Source: Olsenella intestinalis (GTDB taxonomy: Bacteria > Actinomycetota > Coriobacteriia > Coriobacteriales > Atopobiaceae). From it: a stretch of DNA of 64,000 nt. The notes beneath the pieces were generated by a model. That model was not told where the DNA came from and searched no databases. It was given only the letters and a program-made list of their open reading frames with translations. Below are positions 55,001 to 60,900 of this stretch, piece after piece (position 1 is the stretch's first letter; every line of letters begins with the position of its first letter). The stretch spans positions 639,501-703,500 of the forward strand of contig NZ_JALGRK010000001.1 in assembly GCF_023276655.1 (NCBI RefSeq). The letters are read 5' to 3'. The position numbers were made by a program, and so were the translations under genes.

Positions 55001-55414
55001 TGGAAGCAGGTCGGCGCCCACGCCGCCTCCAGGATCACCGACACGGGCGGCCCCGAGGTCACGATCACCTTCGACGTGCCCGACGACCTGGCGTCGGCTC
55101 CCGCGGGCTTCGAGCGCTCCTTCTGGGGCGTCCGTGCGCACGAGGGCGCGGCCGCGGTCCTCTGCGGGCCCAGCACCGACGTCACGATCGTCATGGGCTC
55201 CAGGCTCTTCAGCGGCTTCACGGTCGGCTACCGCGACGAAGAGCTCCCGTCCGGCCAGGGCGACGGCGCGCTGCCGGCGGGCCCGCTCGAGGAAATCGCG
55301 GCGCGCCTCGCGCCCACCGGCGACGCGACGCCGACGCTCGCCGTCCTGGCAGTCGCCCTCGTGGGCGCCGTGGCAATCGCCTGCGGACGTCGCCGCCGCC
55401 GCGACGACAGGTAG
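40058..55414 (+). CDS. Giant cell-wall-anchored protein: subtilisin-like domain, ricin-like and InlB repeats, MBG array, LAPTG anchor
   Basis: This is a surface protein of 5118 residues. Residues about 50-68 form a signal/membrane segment (VALSVVLTASLVVAGL). An Ala/Glu/Pro-rich stalk follows, to about residue 205. Residues about 310-520 form a subtilase domain with D327 (ALVDTG), H352 (NGHGTAMA), oxyanion N436 (AAGNSG) and S484 (TSTSQAAAA). From 41690, three ricin-like modules (VNGATYEIR, VDGATYMIK, VDGATYQIR) alternate with InlB-type repeats (FDPNGGSG, AGYKLAGWNTSPDG, LYAQW); a fourth InlB-like repeat follows. From about 44100 to 54750, several dozen MBG/YDG-type beta modules repeat (YDGT..., ...ANYT). 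The C-terminus has LAPTG at 5084-5088, a membrane helix and RRRRRDDR, a class E sortase-type signal. ATG 40058 has TAGGAG upstream. Likely adhesin with self- or host-directed proteolysis. Confidence 0.85.
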   Translation: MSTRASKRTGHNSNRSQNHTPRHFKTPQHLRDEGERALASRGVRPWHVALSVVLTASLVVAGLHTDAIADVLGLSATAEPEQVTETTQPAANDAATADATGAAASGASEELASAERETEETGRAAAEEAAREADEAAAREAEQAAAAAEAQPAEAASPAQPAEQPAQSQAPAQADPAAEAEARARAEAEAKAKAEEQARRDSFELAPEGVDEGLASGKDFSSQRLLIAGVSRDQLTPATRVLSEHAGMFLTQFDSAEKARNAYLFYKGKLGAALVEPDTTISAADGAGSSDAVAPGQMSETENPLAELNAELPGAAPSGNYTVALVDTGYAGAGVVDSATVLGASVADDNGHGTAMAERILEAHPGARIVSVKALGADGRGTVSSVYAAIEYARAAGADVINLSLSAWRRADNEVVADAIDDAVREGSIVVGAAGNSGTDASYTIPGGVASALVMGACDDSGARIASSNFGATVDAYAKATSTSQAAAAMTGWLSANQVGPDWQEHVAAAIADGTFSDGGAFKKPEQPAPGESEDKDFQAADSYFGIVNGATYEIRNSANTEYSAHWPGSSKWELNLNVTNSHGRDNQFQFDYDTSRSSWYIRAKGAAPGSNPIWTNYWGQTSNGTPIVSWYVDGAYTTRQYTCTLVGDKYRIQSRQSQNDGLNQCVSVSSSNFASNPTVSLQSYSSTDPLDLWVLERCYYTVQFDPNGGSGEMADQNIYMDEATNLRTNSFTRAGYKLAGWNTSPDGTGAQYAPSASVTNMRTTNHDTVKLYAQWSLAPGDDLVDGATYMIKSTINGDYSMKFPTTDDSNVVLATGKGRTNQFRFTFDGSTNSWHIHGIDAGGVAGRDYVFCNYQSWTSNGTPIVRWYLGDGTSYTNTRKYVFYKRDGGYNIQSRATRDTTNGFLTASGTNPASNSGFTLQPRTGDTSQNLWDVERCYYTVKFNANGGDGTMGDQQIWMDAATALNDKAFTREGYEFIGWSTSPNGSGTIYTNKQSVTNLTTTHKGTVNLYAVWKANQAGLVDGATYQIRSVYDTTYSMNFPTADDTAITLTKGMQRRNQFKMVYDPAYTAWRIVAIDAGGTAGREYLFCNYWSSTDDGTNVVRWYLDSSNPQTRRYNIFAVGDRFAIQSRATQGTQKAYITQQSTSPSLGIYLYSNVNNNRMLWDFERCYYTLHYEPNGGEGTIADQRLFIDPLSGDEKSVASDGFTRAGYSMTGWKVVSGADSGKLNTTLNPGENVTNLSTTTHATVNLQAQWQANDYSLTLDGQEATQVGTTALYYTFDTDAYFTDEWHESAVTKVDIPVRTGYNFQGYYAEPNGGGAQYVAADGTIVGNPAAVYSDGGTLYAKWSAKQLTIDAIADQTYTGVELTPALTVRDDVTGGELALNVDYIAAYESNVVVGTATVTVTGKGDHAAAEPASATFKIVPADGLVIDRHNASAGYDGYEHFSSASVGAATPDAGTIYYSAHEIDPDHLTEADGVYTGPSRVAFVDAGTHTSYYYVVPINYLPVSGTLTTTVTRRPVRVRDAKATGRIYDGGTSATIDSSAATLEPANGARGLLVRDDHDVTLESAAATGVAASKDVGLRAVTVSGYALSGGRADNYTIEQPDDVALQISQRQLTFSWPETSSFTYDRTQKRYRVSSVDGCVEGESFTVTAYDAEGATVAAATRVGSYTSRVSAIAPGANTQLSNYTWEGEASRAHAWSITKAPAADLEPHVTAEGASATYDGDQHALPAVRIEAGWADDAQITYAYTDDSGAAHVGEAVPPSFKTAGDHVVSYTITCNDYEDVTGSATVSVATKSLTIAGARALDRAYDGTNVVAIDNSAAALVGVVGTDDVTIAAGAPAAGTLASADASATPYAVTLTGAYALAGAAAANYTLSEQPALSATVSPKVVTLTWTGGNDFSFTYDGTEKSISAAVSDAVGGDALEPVYEGTSNRATEAGRYTAVVSGLRAAAGSAARAANYAVPADAARQAWTIGAGELRLRVVPANGADEDAFRLTYGDAAPTKDQVRLVASGLAQGDTVESALSAWDIEMTYSQGADVGTYQIRAKDAVSANYRVAYANNDIQVDQRPVSIAWSATDGFVRDGDAFVTTYDGTAKSYEGAAIEASCVYGSDDVRVGTFEGGTSTAVGSYAVTVTSLAGARASNYAIAPTSNASQAWAIRRAENSWTSAPTVSDWTYGKAAQAPAATPRFGTDVTFTYQRTADGAGRSVTEPETPWGSGPTQAGTYTLRATVAGTDDYAPLAGEKGFTIAPAPITVTADDKSSVRTAATVALTYTVTGDYVQGDALDVTLATTAAQGGDAGIYPITVALGDNPNYQATPANGSYTLTRSDARVSASGLTCTYDAQPHAISVSVTDGAGAAVPGATVYYTDAEGGFGDLVSQDVLDRIWSTDTATYQEAIAELRQALQQGGYPTQSQAQTDAGTKTVHFVVVSQNTNPDIITGSKEVTVTKAPLAVTANPAAVTYGQAPANAGVTSAGLVGGQTLDQLGTVSYEYTYAQHQDVGSGAFSIAPTLVPAAAQQRAFDNYQLSYVPGTLSVARKALAFDWARDPVETGFTGSSHQVSAAPSNLEAPGGAPDDVRVGSYSGTSVATAKGSYAAGVASITGAKAANYTLEGSATATHEWSITAAVNRITRVAISSWRYGDSPNFPTCQATFGANTVQYTYWRRVGAAEPYSWEQVAAQDLDASGSPKAAGTYYVCASIPASGDNYAATSTTPGQPSSEGQDLSGATFRIRPRNVTVTADDKRVTYGTAPATLTHTLSGEDLVVGEDLGVTLTPSSPLGTTTPAGDYDIVPAVTSADAANYDVTLVPGTYTVTKAPATVATAGWQGTYDGLAHGVTVTPAVPDGQATITYSTTSEADARDHGTTTPPTFTEAGEHHVFYHVASDNYEPAPREGRLTVQIDRAPLTVRADNKAVTYGEELPPLTTTVTGLVNGETAEGIGLAPVASTSYARFDDVGSGSFEITASSQAPANYDVTYVSGALAVSRRPVTLTWSTSAFDYDATEHAVSAAPVKARDADDVSVGTYTGTTAATEAGTYTAAVTALTGADAANYELTPATNDECVWTIAVVDNTWVSAPTVDSWTYAGQPATPAATPRFGSNVTFEYRRVADGAGDPVAEPWVAWGEAPTRAGSYELRASVAGTGSYPDLTGTSTFQVRRHDLTVTADDKATDYRTTPAALTYSQQGLQNDDPLGVTFVVEGLPGGVTTTTPAGSYVVSPMVTDAEALNNYAITLVDGTYHVLAPEVTVTAPDKVLTYDAAPHAIEVALGRNLPAGEATIYYSDTPLDPTADPSGHSTDPSEFTRTDAGERTVYWLVHAPNYTMVPVTGSTKITINPRPLTITAHPKDITYGEAPANDGVSYAGFAPGEDERSLSGTLAFTYDYAQGQDVASGSFRIFPGGLSNPNYAITNVSGTLTVHKLKAVFSWEPDTFVYDGAEHAVRAKVLNAYLAEDVRPASFAENQKTNVGAYVASVAGLTGAKAANYTFDADETSVRHAWTITQAPNTVTGAAVAGWTYDGTTHAAPVATAAFGQDTMRFEYSDRADFATTTDVPVHAGTYYMRAVVDETTNWAGAMSVAVPFTVERRSVTIAAKDQSRKYIEGLSHDMLFAEAGLSEPSAYTLSPEPIEGDNLGVTLDLAYPQVPAETGYGVGTYDITPAWNGNPDYEATIAKGAYRITDGDLSAIAEGWSGTYDARRHGISVTPTVDDRPARPDEATTYYATTPLDETNYATGTTDPLDASVTFADAGAYVVYYYVHSANRADLSGSKSVEIARAPLTVRADGKQTTYGQAAPTFTASYEGLVGGETPASLGLNATLTCSYRIGDDAGPYAIVPSGVDTPNYAASFAPGTLDVARALATFAWAGGPYTYDGTSKSVSAAVVKAVATDDVKPLGYEGERATDAGDYTARVTGLTGESAKNYSYESSEETASYAWSITQAPNTVSVAIEGWTYGKRNDAISAPRPTADFGVDTVTYTYQRTAVFLQDGTLAPVGEDPTTTVPEDAGRYTVTATVPETNNWAGATATAEFTIDRARITISAHDAAHVYTPGITRDQMMSDLELWKSTAYKVEGDYVAGDPLGVSLGLDDVTYNVGKYTIYTNWRYNSNYDATCVDGWLYVTKADMTIKATGHTGEYDAEPHEIAVTATNRTAGEQSKVYYSEADFSQMQDAFTVEGRQWTIASAIAELNGSSADNTALVSGLEGALASYASELHYTNVGKKDVYFLVLSRNYNPDVIVGNRAVELTPAPLTATLADANLVYGDPAPTSVGVTYAGFKGADGEAQVTTPPAFAFSGYGVGSPAGTYEITGSGAATEHGNYVVSCVPATLTVARRAVQLSWAPKAGTSYTDPGDKSFAYNGASQGVEAAVSNLVTKAGAAAPDDVRIEDYSRDSAVGVGDYSAQALGLTGADASNYVLDTADPLTNESLPWRITRATNSWTQALSIEGWTYGTAPNAPTAHSTFGDAGVRYEYRLASDPGAAWSATPPTQAGDYVARATVAGTDDYTSLEATVPFSVAQAQIQITADDKGSGFGMDVAALTYHVTGGYVSGDDLGVTLGCYDASGLVDMQPLTPVGTYEIRVGWNSNPNYALQGGAAGGLVSGQYTVSRAHLDVTASDTAYTYDAKRHGIDVLVGQTYEEGGATTYYSTQELTSENFQTGTTDPLDESVSIKDVGQLEVFYYVDAPNYDAVPLRGRKTVVVNPAELVVTAGAAKVTFGEAPANGGVTYAGFIEGEGTSTGPEPGVLDGDVAYAFGKADPSGVIPAGSEYLPGSDVGAYAIVPSGLTGHNYAIRYVAGELAVEPREIKDDMFTVDPSAIAYDGKQKAPTVTLAWTDETGKAYTLVAGRDFDVSGEPSSAEFGTHELTVAGKGNYVGELTRSWRVTGKRTEVTSAAIGDGEGILETDVLVDGITIEVDGLTVELLRSLMTPEELAEVEAGATGVLYLQVQRVDKLVDEDEDPTLAKLAELGAEPGLRLDVTLWKQVGAHAASRITDTGGPEVTITFDVPDDLASAPAGFERSFWGVRAHEGAAAVLCGPSTDVTIVMGSRLFSGFTVGYRDEELPSGQGDGALPAGPLEEIAARLAPTGDATPTLAVLAVALVGAVAIACGRRRRRDDR
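41686..44110 (+). repeat. Three ricin-like/InlB tandem modules in the giant protein
   Basis: Three units of roughly 710-720 bp (starting near 41686, 42400 and 43110) each encode a ricin-like beta-trefoil, then the sequence ERCYYT and an InlB B-repeat with PNGG or ANGG. They are similar in protein but diverged in DNA, so they are old duplications. A fourth InlB-like repeat (near 43840-44110) lacks the trefoil. The first unit has more A/T-ending codons than the rest of the gene. Confidence 0.75.
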
Positions 55415-55783
55415 CGACCGGCGCGGTCATGCGCCAGACGACGGGCGGGCTGGGGGAGCGATTCCCCGGCCCGCCCCTTGCGTCGGGCATGCCGCGTGAG
55501 GGGAGAGGTGGCTGCTGCGCGGTCCTCGTGGCGCCAGGCGAGTTCGCGCCGCAGGCGTGTTGTCCGAGCCTGGCGTCACGGGGCCGCGCTTTGGGGGCAC
55601 GCTCTTCTCGGCGAACACCTGTGCTGCGCTCGCGGTTTGTACACATCGTTCGTCCTGTCGAATGTGCGGAGAATGGTCGATTTCAGGCAAAATGGTGTTG
55701 TGCGAGAGTATCGTTTCTGCAGTTTGCAATTTTTTTGACTATTTCTCGTCCACGAGCTGGGCGAAGGGATTTGGAGAGGAACT
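55415..55783 (+). other. Intergenic region with a terminator-like hairpin and a perfect motif copy
   Basis: This 369-bp gap has no gene. At 55443-55476 a 15-bp stem with a GCGA (GNRA) loop follows the giant gene and may terminate it, although no T tract follows. A perfect minus-strand motif copy GCCGAGAAGAGCGTGCC is at 55596-55612. From 55660 the sequence is AT-rich (TTGCAATTTTTTTGACT) and probably holds the promoter of the next gene. GGAGAGGA near 55772 is its ribosome-binding site. Confidence 0.65.
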
Positions 55784-57823
55784 ATGAGCGGACGTTCGCG
55801 GGCGCCTCGTGTGCTGGTCGCACTCTGCGCCGTCGTGGTTGCCGTCATTCTCGGACAGGCGCGAGTCGCCCTTGCCGACGAGGGGCTTCGCGTCGAGGGC
55901 ATGGACTACTTCTACGGCAGCTCGGCCGCAGCCGGCTCGGCTGACTCGTCCGTGGACATCCTGAGCGTGAGCGGTGCGGCGAACCAGACCGTCTACGTCG
56001 AGATGGATCGCGATGGCGTGACGATCGCGAGCCACCTGGCGTTCACGCTTGGCGACTCCACGGCCAAGCGCGACGGCGCGGGCCGCTACGTGGGCGTCGT
56101 CAGCGCCAAGATCGCAAACTTCCAGCCCATGTCGACCTATGGCGTCCGCGTGTTCGCCGACCGCGAGCAGACCCAGTCGCTCTTCGAGGGGAGCATCACG
56201 CCCGTCTTTGCCGACCTGGATGGCGCGCCGCGCAGGCTGCTCGCGCTGCGAACGGTTGCGATCGGCGGCGACCGCGCGTTCACGGCCCCTGCGAACGTCA
56301 CGTTCGGCAACGCCACCTACAAGCTCGCCAATGACGCGCCCGTCTCCGAGGCGCCCCTCGCCTTCTCCTACACGCAGTCCGACGCCGCCGAGCCCATCGA
56401 CGGCGTCGTTCGCTATGTCGACGCGCAGGGCAAGGTCCTCAGGGCCGACTCGATCAGGGGCATCGCCAAGGGTGAGCACCGCAGCGTTCCCGTCCCCTCC
56501 GTCATCACGGTGGAGGAGGAGGGCGCCTCTGCCTCGTGGTGGCGCACCGTGGGATACGCTGGGTCGGTCAACGCGTCCTATCCCGGCGTGAGCGACTTCA
56601 CCGTGCGCTGCGTCCCGCTCGCCTCGGGTGAGGGCTCGGCCAACGCGGGCAACTACTACTTCGCGGGCATTCGCTTCGTCGACGCCGCGACTGGCAGGCG
56701 CGTGCTCGCCCCGTCTGACGAGGCCGCGTCGACCTACGACGACTCCCTCAACGTGTGCGGCCGCTACCTCTACACGCCGCCCACCAGGCTCTTCGCGACG
56801 GACGCCGATGGCGTTGCCCAGACCTACGTGCTGAACGCCGCCGCCTCGCACCTCTCCGACGCGGGTGCGCTCGAGCTCGACTCGGCGAAGGACGGCGTGA
56901 CCGACGGCTTCAAGGCCTTCGACGTCACCTACGACAGGCAGCCGTCGGATGCGGCGACCACCTGGACCGTCGTGATCGTGAACGGCGCGGCCGACCCCAA
57001 GGGCTCCGACCGCGAGATCGCCCGTCGCCAGTTCGAGGTCAGGCCCGGCGAGACCGCGACCTTCACGCCTGACGCCACGCTTGCGGTCGGCGACAGGACG
57101 TTCGTGCCGGTGACCTCGACCAAGGAGAGCTACAGCTACACCTTCGGCGCCGCCGGTCAGGACCCCGTGACCTACGTCTACTACGTGCCCGACGACTACG
57201 TGGCGCCTGCGCCCTACGACGTCACGGTGCGCTACGTGAACTACGCGACGGGCGAGGTGCTGGCCGAGAAGAGCGTGACGTCGCGCCCCGAGCTTCGCGA
57301 CGAGCTCGAGATCGACTCGCCCGAGAGCTTCTTTGCCGGCGACACCGAGTACGTGAGGCTGGCCGGGCAGGAGGAGCCCATCTGGCACAGCTACTACTCG
57401 AGCGCTCGCGCCTACACCATCTACTACCGCGACTCCTCCGATGACCTCGCCGCCGCGCGCATCGTTCGCGTTCGCGTGATCTACGCAGACGGCACGCAGG
57501 CCGCCGGCACGACCACGTCGACGTCTGACGGTGTGACCACGGTCACGGTGCCCTCCACCGAGGCGGCGCTCACCGCCGTCGACGGTGCCGGTGCCTCGGG
57601 CATGGCCGACGGGTCGGGTGCGGACACCAACGAGGTCCGCATCGAGGACAACGAGACCCCGCTCGCGCAGATGGACCCGCTCGGGCCGTGGCAGACCATG
57701 CCCGCCTGGCAGAGGCCGGTCGCGCTTGCCGGGATCGGCGCGGGCATCGTCGCCGTGCTCCTCGTGGCGTTCCTGCTGATGCGCAGGCGCAGGAGTGACG
57801 AGGGCGAAGGCGAGCAGGAGTAA
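55784..57823 (+). CDS. Secreted, membrane-anchored surface protein with a MucBP-like region
   Basis: This 679-residue protein has a signal peptide (VLVALCAVVVAVILGQARVALA, cleavage probably after A31). A long beta-rich extracellular part follows. A MucBP-like segment at about 480-560 (YDVTVRYVNYATGEVLAEKS, then a Tyr-rich end YTIYYRD) suggests mucin or glycan binding. The C-terminus has a transmembrane helix at about 643-667 and a cytoplasmic RRRRSDEGEGEQE tail. I see no LPxTG-like signal, so it is probably held by the helix. The middle section is not a family I recognise. GGAGAGGA precedes the ATG. It lies between the giant MBG protein and the Cna-B protein on the same strand; a shared cell-surface role is inferred. 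Confidence 0.7.
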   Translation: MSGRSRAPRVLVALCAVVVAVILGQARVALADEGLRVEGMDYFYGSSAAAGSADSSVDILSVSGAANQTVYVEMDRDGVTIASHLAFTLGDSTAKRDGAGRYVGVVSAKIANFQPMSTYGVRVFADREQTQSLFEGSITPVFADLDGAPRRLLALRTVAIGGDRAFTAPANVTFGNATYKLANDAPVSEAPLAFSYTQSDAAEPIDGVVRYVDAQGKVLRADSIRGIAKGEHRSVPVPSVITVEEEGASASWWRTVGYAGSVNASYPGVSDFTVRCVPLASGEGSANAGNYYFAGIRFVDAATGRRVLAPSDEAASTYDDSLNVCGRYLYTPPTRLFATDADGVAQTYVLNAAASHLSDAGALELDSAKDGVTDGFKAFDVTYDRQPSDAATTWTVVIVNGAADPKGSDREIARRQFEVRPGETATFTPDATLAVGDRTFVPVTSTKESYSYTFGAAGQDPVTYVYYVPDDYVAPAPYDVTVRYVNYATGEVLAEKSVTSRPELRDELEIDSPESFFAGDTEYVRLAGQEEPIWHSYYSSARAYTIYYRDSSDDLAAARIVRVRVIYADGTQAAGTTTSTSDGVTTVTVPSTEAALTAVDGAGASGMADGSGADTNEVRIEDNETPLAQMDPLGPWQTMPAWQRPVALAGIGAGIVAVLLVAFLLMRRRRSDEGEGEQE

Positions 57824-57831
57824 GGGTTCGG

Positions 57832-57857
57832 CGTCGGGCGAGTCGTCTCGTCCGACG
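57832..57857 (+). promoter_or_regulatory. Intercistronic hairpin between the two surface-protein genes
   Basis: An 11-bp stem (CGTCGGGCGAG / CTCGTCCGACG, one G-U pair) with a TCGT loop lies eight bases after the stop codon at 57823. No T tract follows, so transcription may continue into the Cna-B gene. Confidence 0.5.
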
Positions 57858-57920
57858 TCGTCGTATCGACAGGAAACGAGCCGGGCGGCGCCAGGCGCCC
57901 AAGGCCAAGAGGATATGAGC

Positions 57921-60900
57921 ATGCGTATGTACAGGCAGGATGACAAGATGACAAGGCACAGGACGATGCGGTTCCGCAGGGCGATCGCCGTCCTTCTGAC
58001 CGTGGCGATGGTTTCGACCCAGACGCCCTTGGGCTATGCGGCCGATCGCGTCGCGCAGGGCGACCAGGGCCAGTCCGGCCAGGCGCAGTCCGCGACCGCG
58101 GCGAACGTGACGGCCGATGCCGCCCAGGAGGGCACCGTCGACCTCTCGCTCTCGTTCGACCATGCCTACGTCGAGGTCGACGGCCAGACCGTCTCGGCGC
58201 CCGCGACCAAGGTCAGCCTGCCCGCCGGCAAGGACGCCTCCGTCGTCGCCCATGCCGACGACGGCTACTCCGTCTCCCAGGTGACGCTCGCCTCCGGCGC
58301 CTCCTCCTCCACGCTCGCGCCCGAGGCCGACGGCACGTACCACATCTCCGCCGACCAGCTCGCGGGCGGTGCCACGCTCTCGGTGGCGGCCACCGCGCAG
58401 CAGTCCGAGCAGGCGACCACCTCCGCCGTCCCCCTCGACCAGCAGAAGAAGGACGAGTTCACCTACGAGGACGACGCGGTCAAGGTCACCGCCAAGCTCG
58501 AGAAGAGCGGCGCGATCCCGGCCGACGCCACGCTCAGGGTCCGTCAGGTCCAGCCGAGCGACGGCGACTACAACTACGGCGCCTACCTCGACGCGCTCAA
58601 CAAGGGTGCCGAGGCCTCCAAGAAGCACAACGAGAAGAACACGCTGCTCTATGACGTGGCGTTCCTCACGCGTGACGCTGACGGCAACGAGGTCGAGGTC
58701 CAGCCCGCCGAGGGTTCCGTCAACGTCTCGTTCGAGTTCAAGCAGGGCCAGATCTCGCGCGAACTCTCGGCTGACAAGGCCTCTGACGTGACCGTCTCGC
58801 ATCTGCCGCTCGCAGACGACGCCCGCCGCAGCGCCAAGACCACGGCGGAGGCGAGGCAGATCTCGTCCGACGACGTGACCGTCGAGACGCTCACCGGCTC
58901 CGACGTGCGCGCCAAGGGCTCCGACGCCATCGAGGTCAAGACCGAGAGCCTGTCGGTCTTCGCGCTCAGCTACACCGTCGACTTCACCTACGACGGCTAC
59001 TCGTTCTCGCTTCCCGGCGAGGGCTCGATCAAGCTGGGCGAGCTCTTCTCGGCACTCGGCATCTCCGCGAGCGCGGCGGACGCCACGTCGGTCACCTTCT
59101 CCAACCCCGACCTCGTCGAGGTCGAGCGCGACGGCTCCGACTGGCGCCTCACGAGCCGCGAGCCGTTCCTGACGCGCGAGGTGCTGAGGGTGGGCATGGC
59201 CGACGGCTCGACCTACGTGATCGACGTGACCGACGCGCAGACGTCGACCGACCTCGCGGCGTTTCTGACTGATGCCACCATCGTCGCGCCCACCAACGAC
59301 AAGGGCGAGTACGTGGTCGTGCCGGGCACGAGCTACTCGTTCAAGCTCTCGTTCCACGAGAACAAGAGCCTGCAGTTCCCGGACGACGGCCGCACCATGA
59401 CCTACAAGCTGCCCCAGGGGCTCAGCGCCGACGGTCACGAGGGCAAGTTCGACGTCAAGGTCAACGACGGCGGCACCGTCTACACCGTGGGCGGCAACAG
59501 CTACCACATCACGGGCGACACGCTCTACCTCAACCTCAACACCTCCGACCCCAACTTCTCGCACCTGAGCGCCGCGAGCAACCTCGCCTTCACGCTCTCG
59601 TTCGAGGGCTCCATCGCCGAGGACGCCAAGAAGATCCACTTCTCCGACGGGGTCGAGAAGAGCGTGGACGTCGACACCTCGAACAGCGTCACGGCCTCCA
59701 AGTCGGCCGTGGTCAACAAGGACAGGGGCACCGTCGACTACACGGTTGCCATCGTGTCGAAGGGCCACAGCAAGAACGTCAAGGTGCACGACGCCATTGA
59801 GGGCAGCGTGCTCACGCTTGATGCATCCTCGGTCCGCGCGACTTCGAACAAGGGGCATGCGGTCGACCTCAAGGGTGGCGCCTCCGGCAACACCCTCGAC
59901 TACACGATCCCCGAGATGGCGGACGGCGAGGTCGTCACCCTCACGTACTCCGCCAAGATCGACGTGAGCAAGATCCCCGTGCATGACGGCAAGGTCATCA
60001 CGAGCGGCACCAACAAGGTCAGCGTCAAGAGCGACGGCGACCCGACCCCGCACGACACCGAGATCCACACCACGATCGACTACACGCCCGACGTCTCCAA
60101 GGCAACGGGCACCCTCGTCGGCGAGAACGGCCACACCAAGACGCTGCAGTGGAAGATCGACGCCAACGGCGAGCAGCACGTCTCGATGGCGAACATGAGG
60201 ATCACCGACACCATCGACGAGGGCTCCCGCCAGATCATGAAGTACTCCGGCGACGGCATCCAGGTGAAGGTGATCGAGGGCAGCAACGTCGTGCGCATCG
60301 ACAACGTGCCCTGGTCGGAGCTCGCCCAGAAGTCCGACAGCGAGTGGGCCTATGTCGTTCCCGCCAAGGACGCCGGCCACGCCTACCACTACGAGATCAC
60401 CTACACGACCGACGTCGACCTCACGGGCAAGACCGGCGTGACGAACGTCAAGAACACGGTCACGACCGACGGCGGCAAGTCCTCCACCGCGGAGGGACAC
60501 CCCACGCCCATCGGCGACAACGACGTCCAGGTCTACAAGAGCGCCGAGAAGGTCGACTTCGAGAACCGAGAGATCAGCTGGAAGAGCGACTTCACGGTTC
60601 CCACCGAGGGGCTCACCGACGCCGTGCTCACCGACTACTATCCCAACCAGTGGTACCAGAAGCGCCTGATCATCGAGAGGGCGAACCACGACAGCATCAA
60701 GGTGAGCGGCCTGCTTCCCGGCGAGTCCTACACCGTCGACTACGCCAACAACGCGAACGAGCGCTTCGGCGAGGACCGCTGCATCATCACCTTCTACCAG
60801 GACGAGGCCCACACCACGCCGGGCCTGCGCGGTGGCAAGCAGCGCACCGTCACCGTCGAGCTCAAGACCCAGATCTCTGACGAGCTCCTCGAGGCGGCCA

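Noticed and set aside
47882-55141. Very long antisense reading frame (over 2400 codons) opposite the MBG array
   Set aside because: Its product is a low-complexity Val/Gly/Asp/Arg sequence typical of the complement of GC-rich, GAC/GTC/GCC-rich codons. It has no ribosome-binding site or domains. The plus-strand MBG protein explains the open frame.
55784-57823. LPxTG-type anchor in the 679-residue surface protein
   Set aside because: No LPxTG/LAxTG sequence precedes the C-terminal helix; the nearby TPLAQMDPLG has no TG pair, so membrane retention is more likely.
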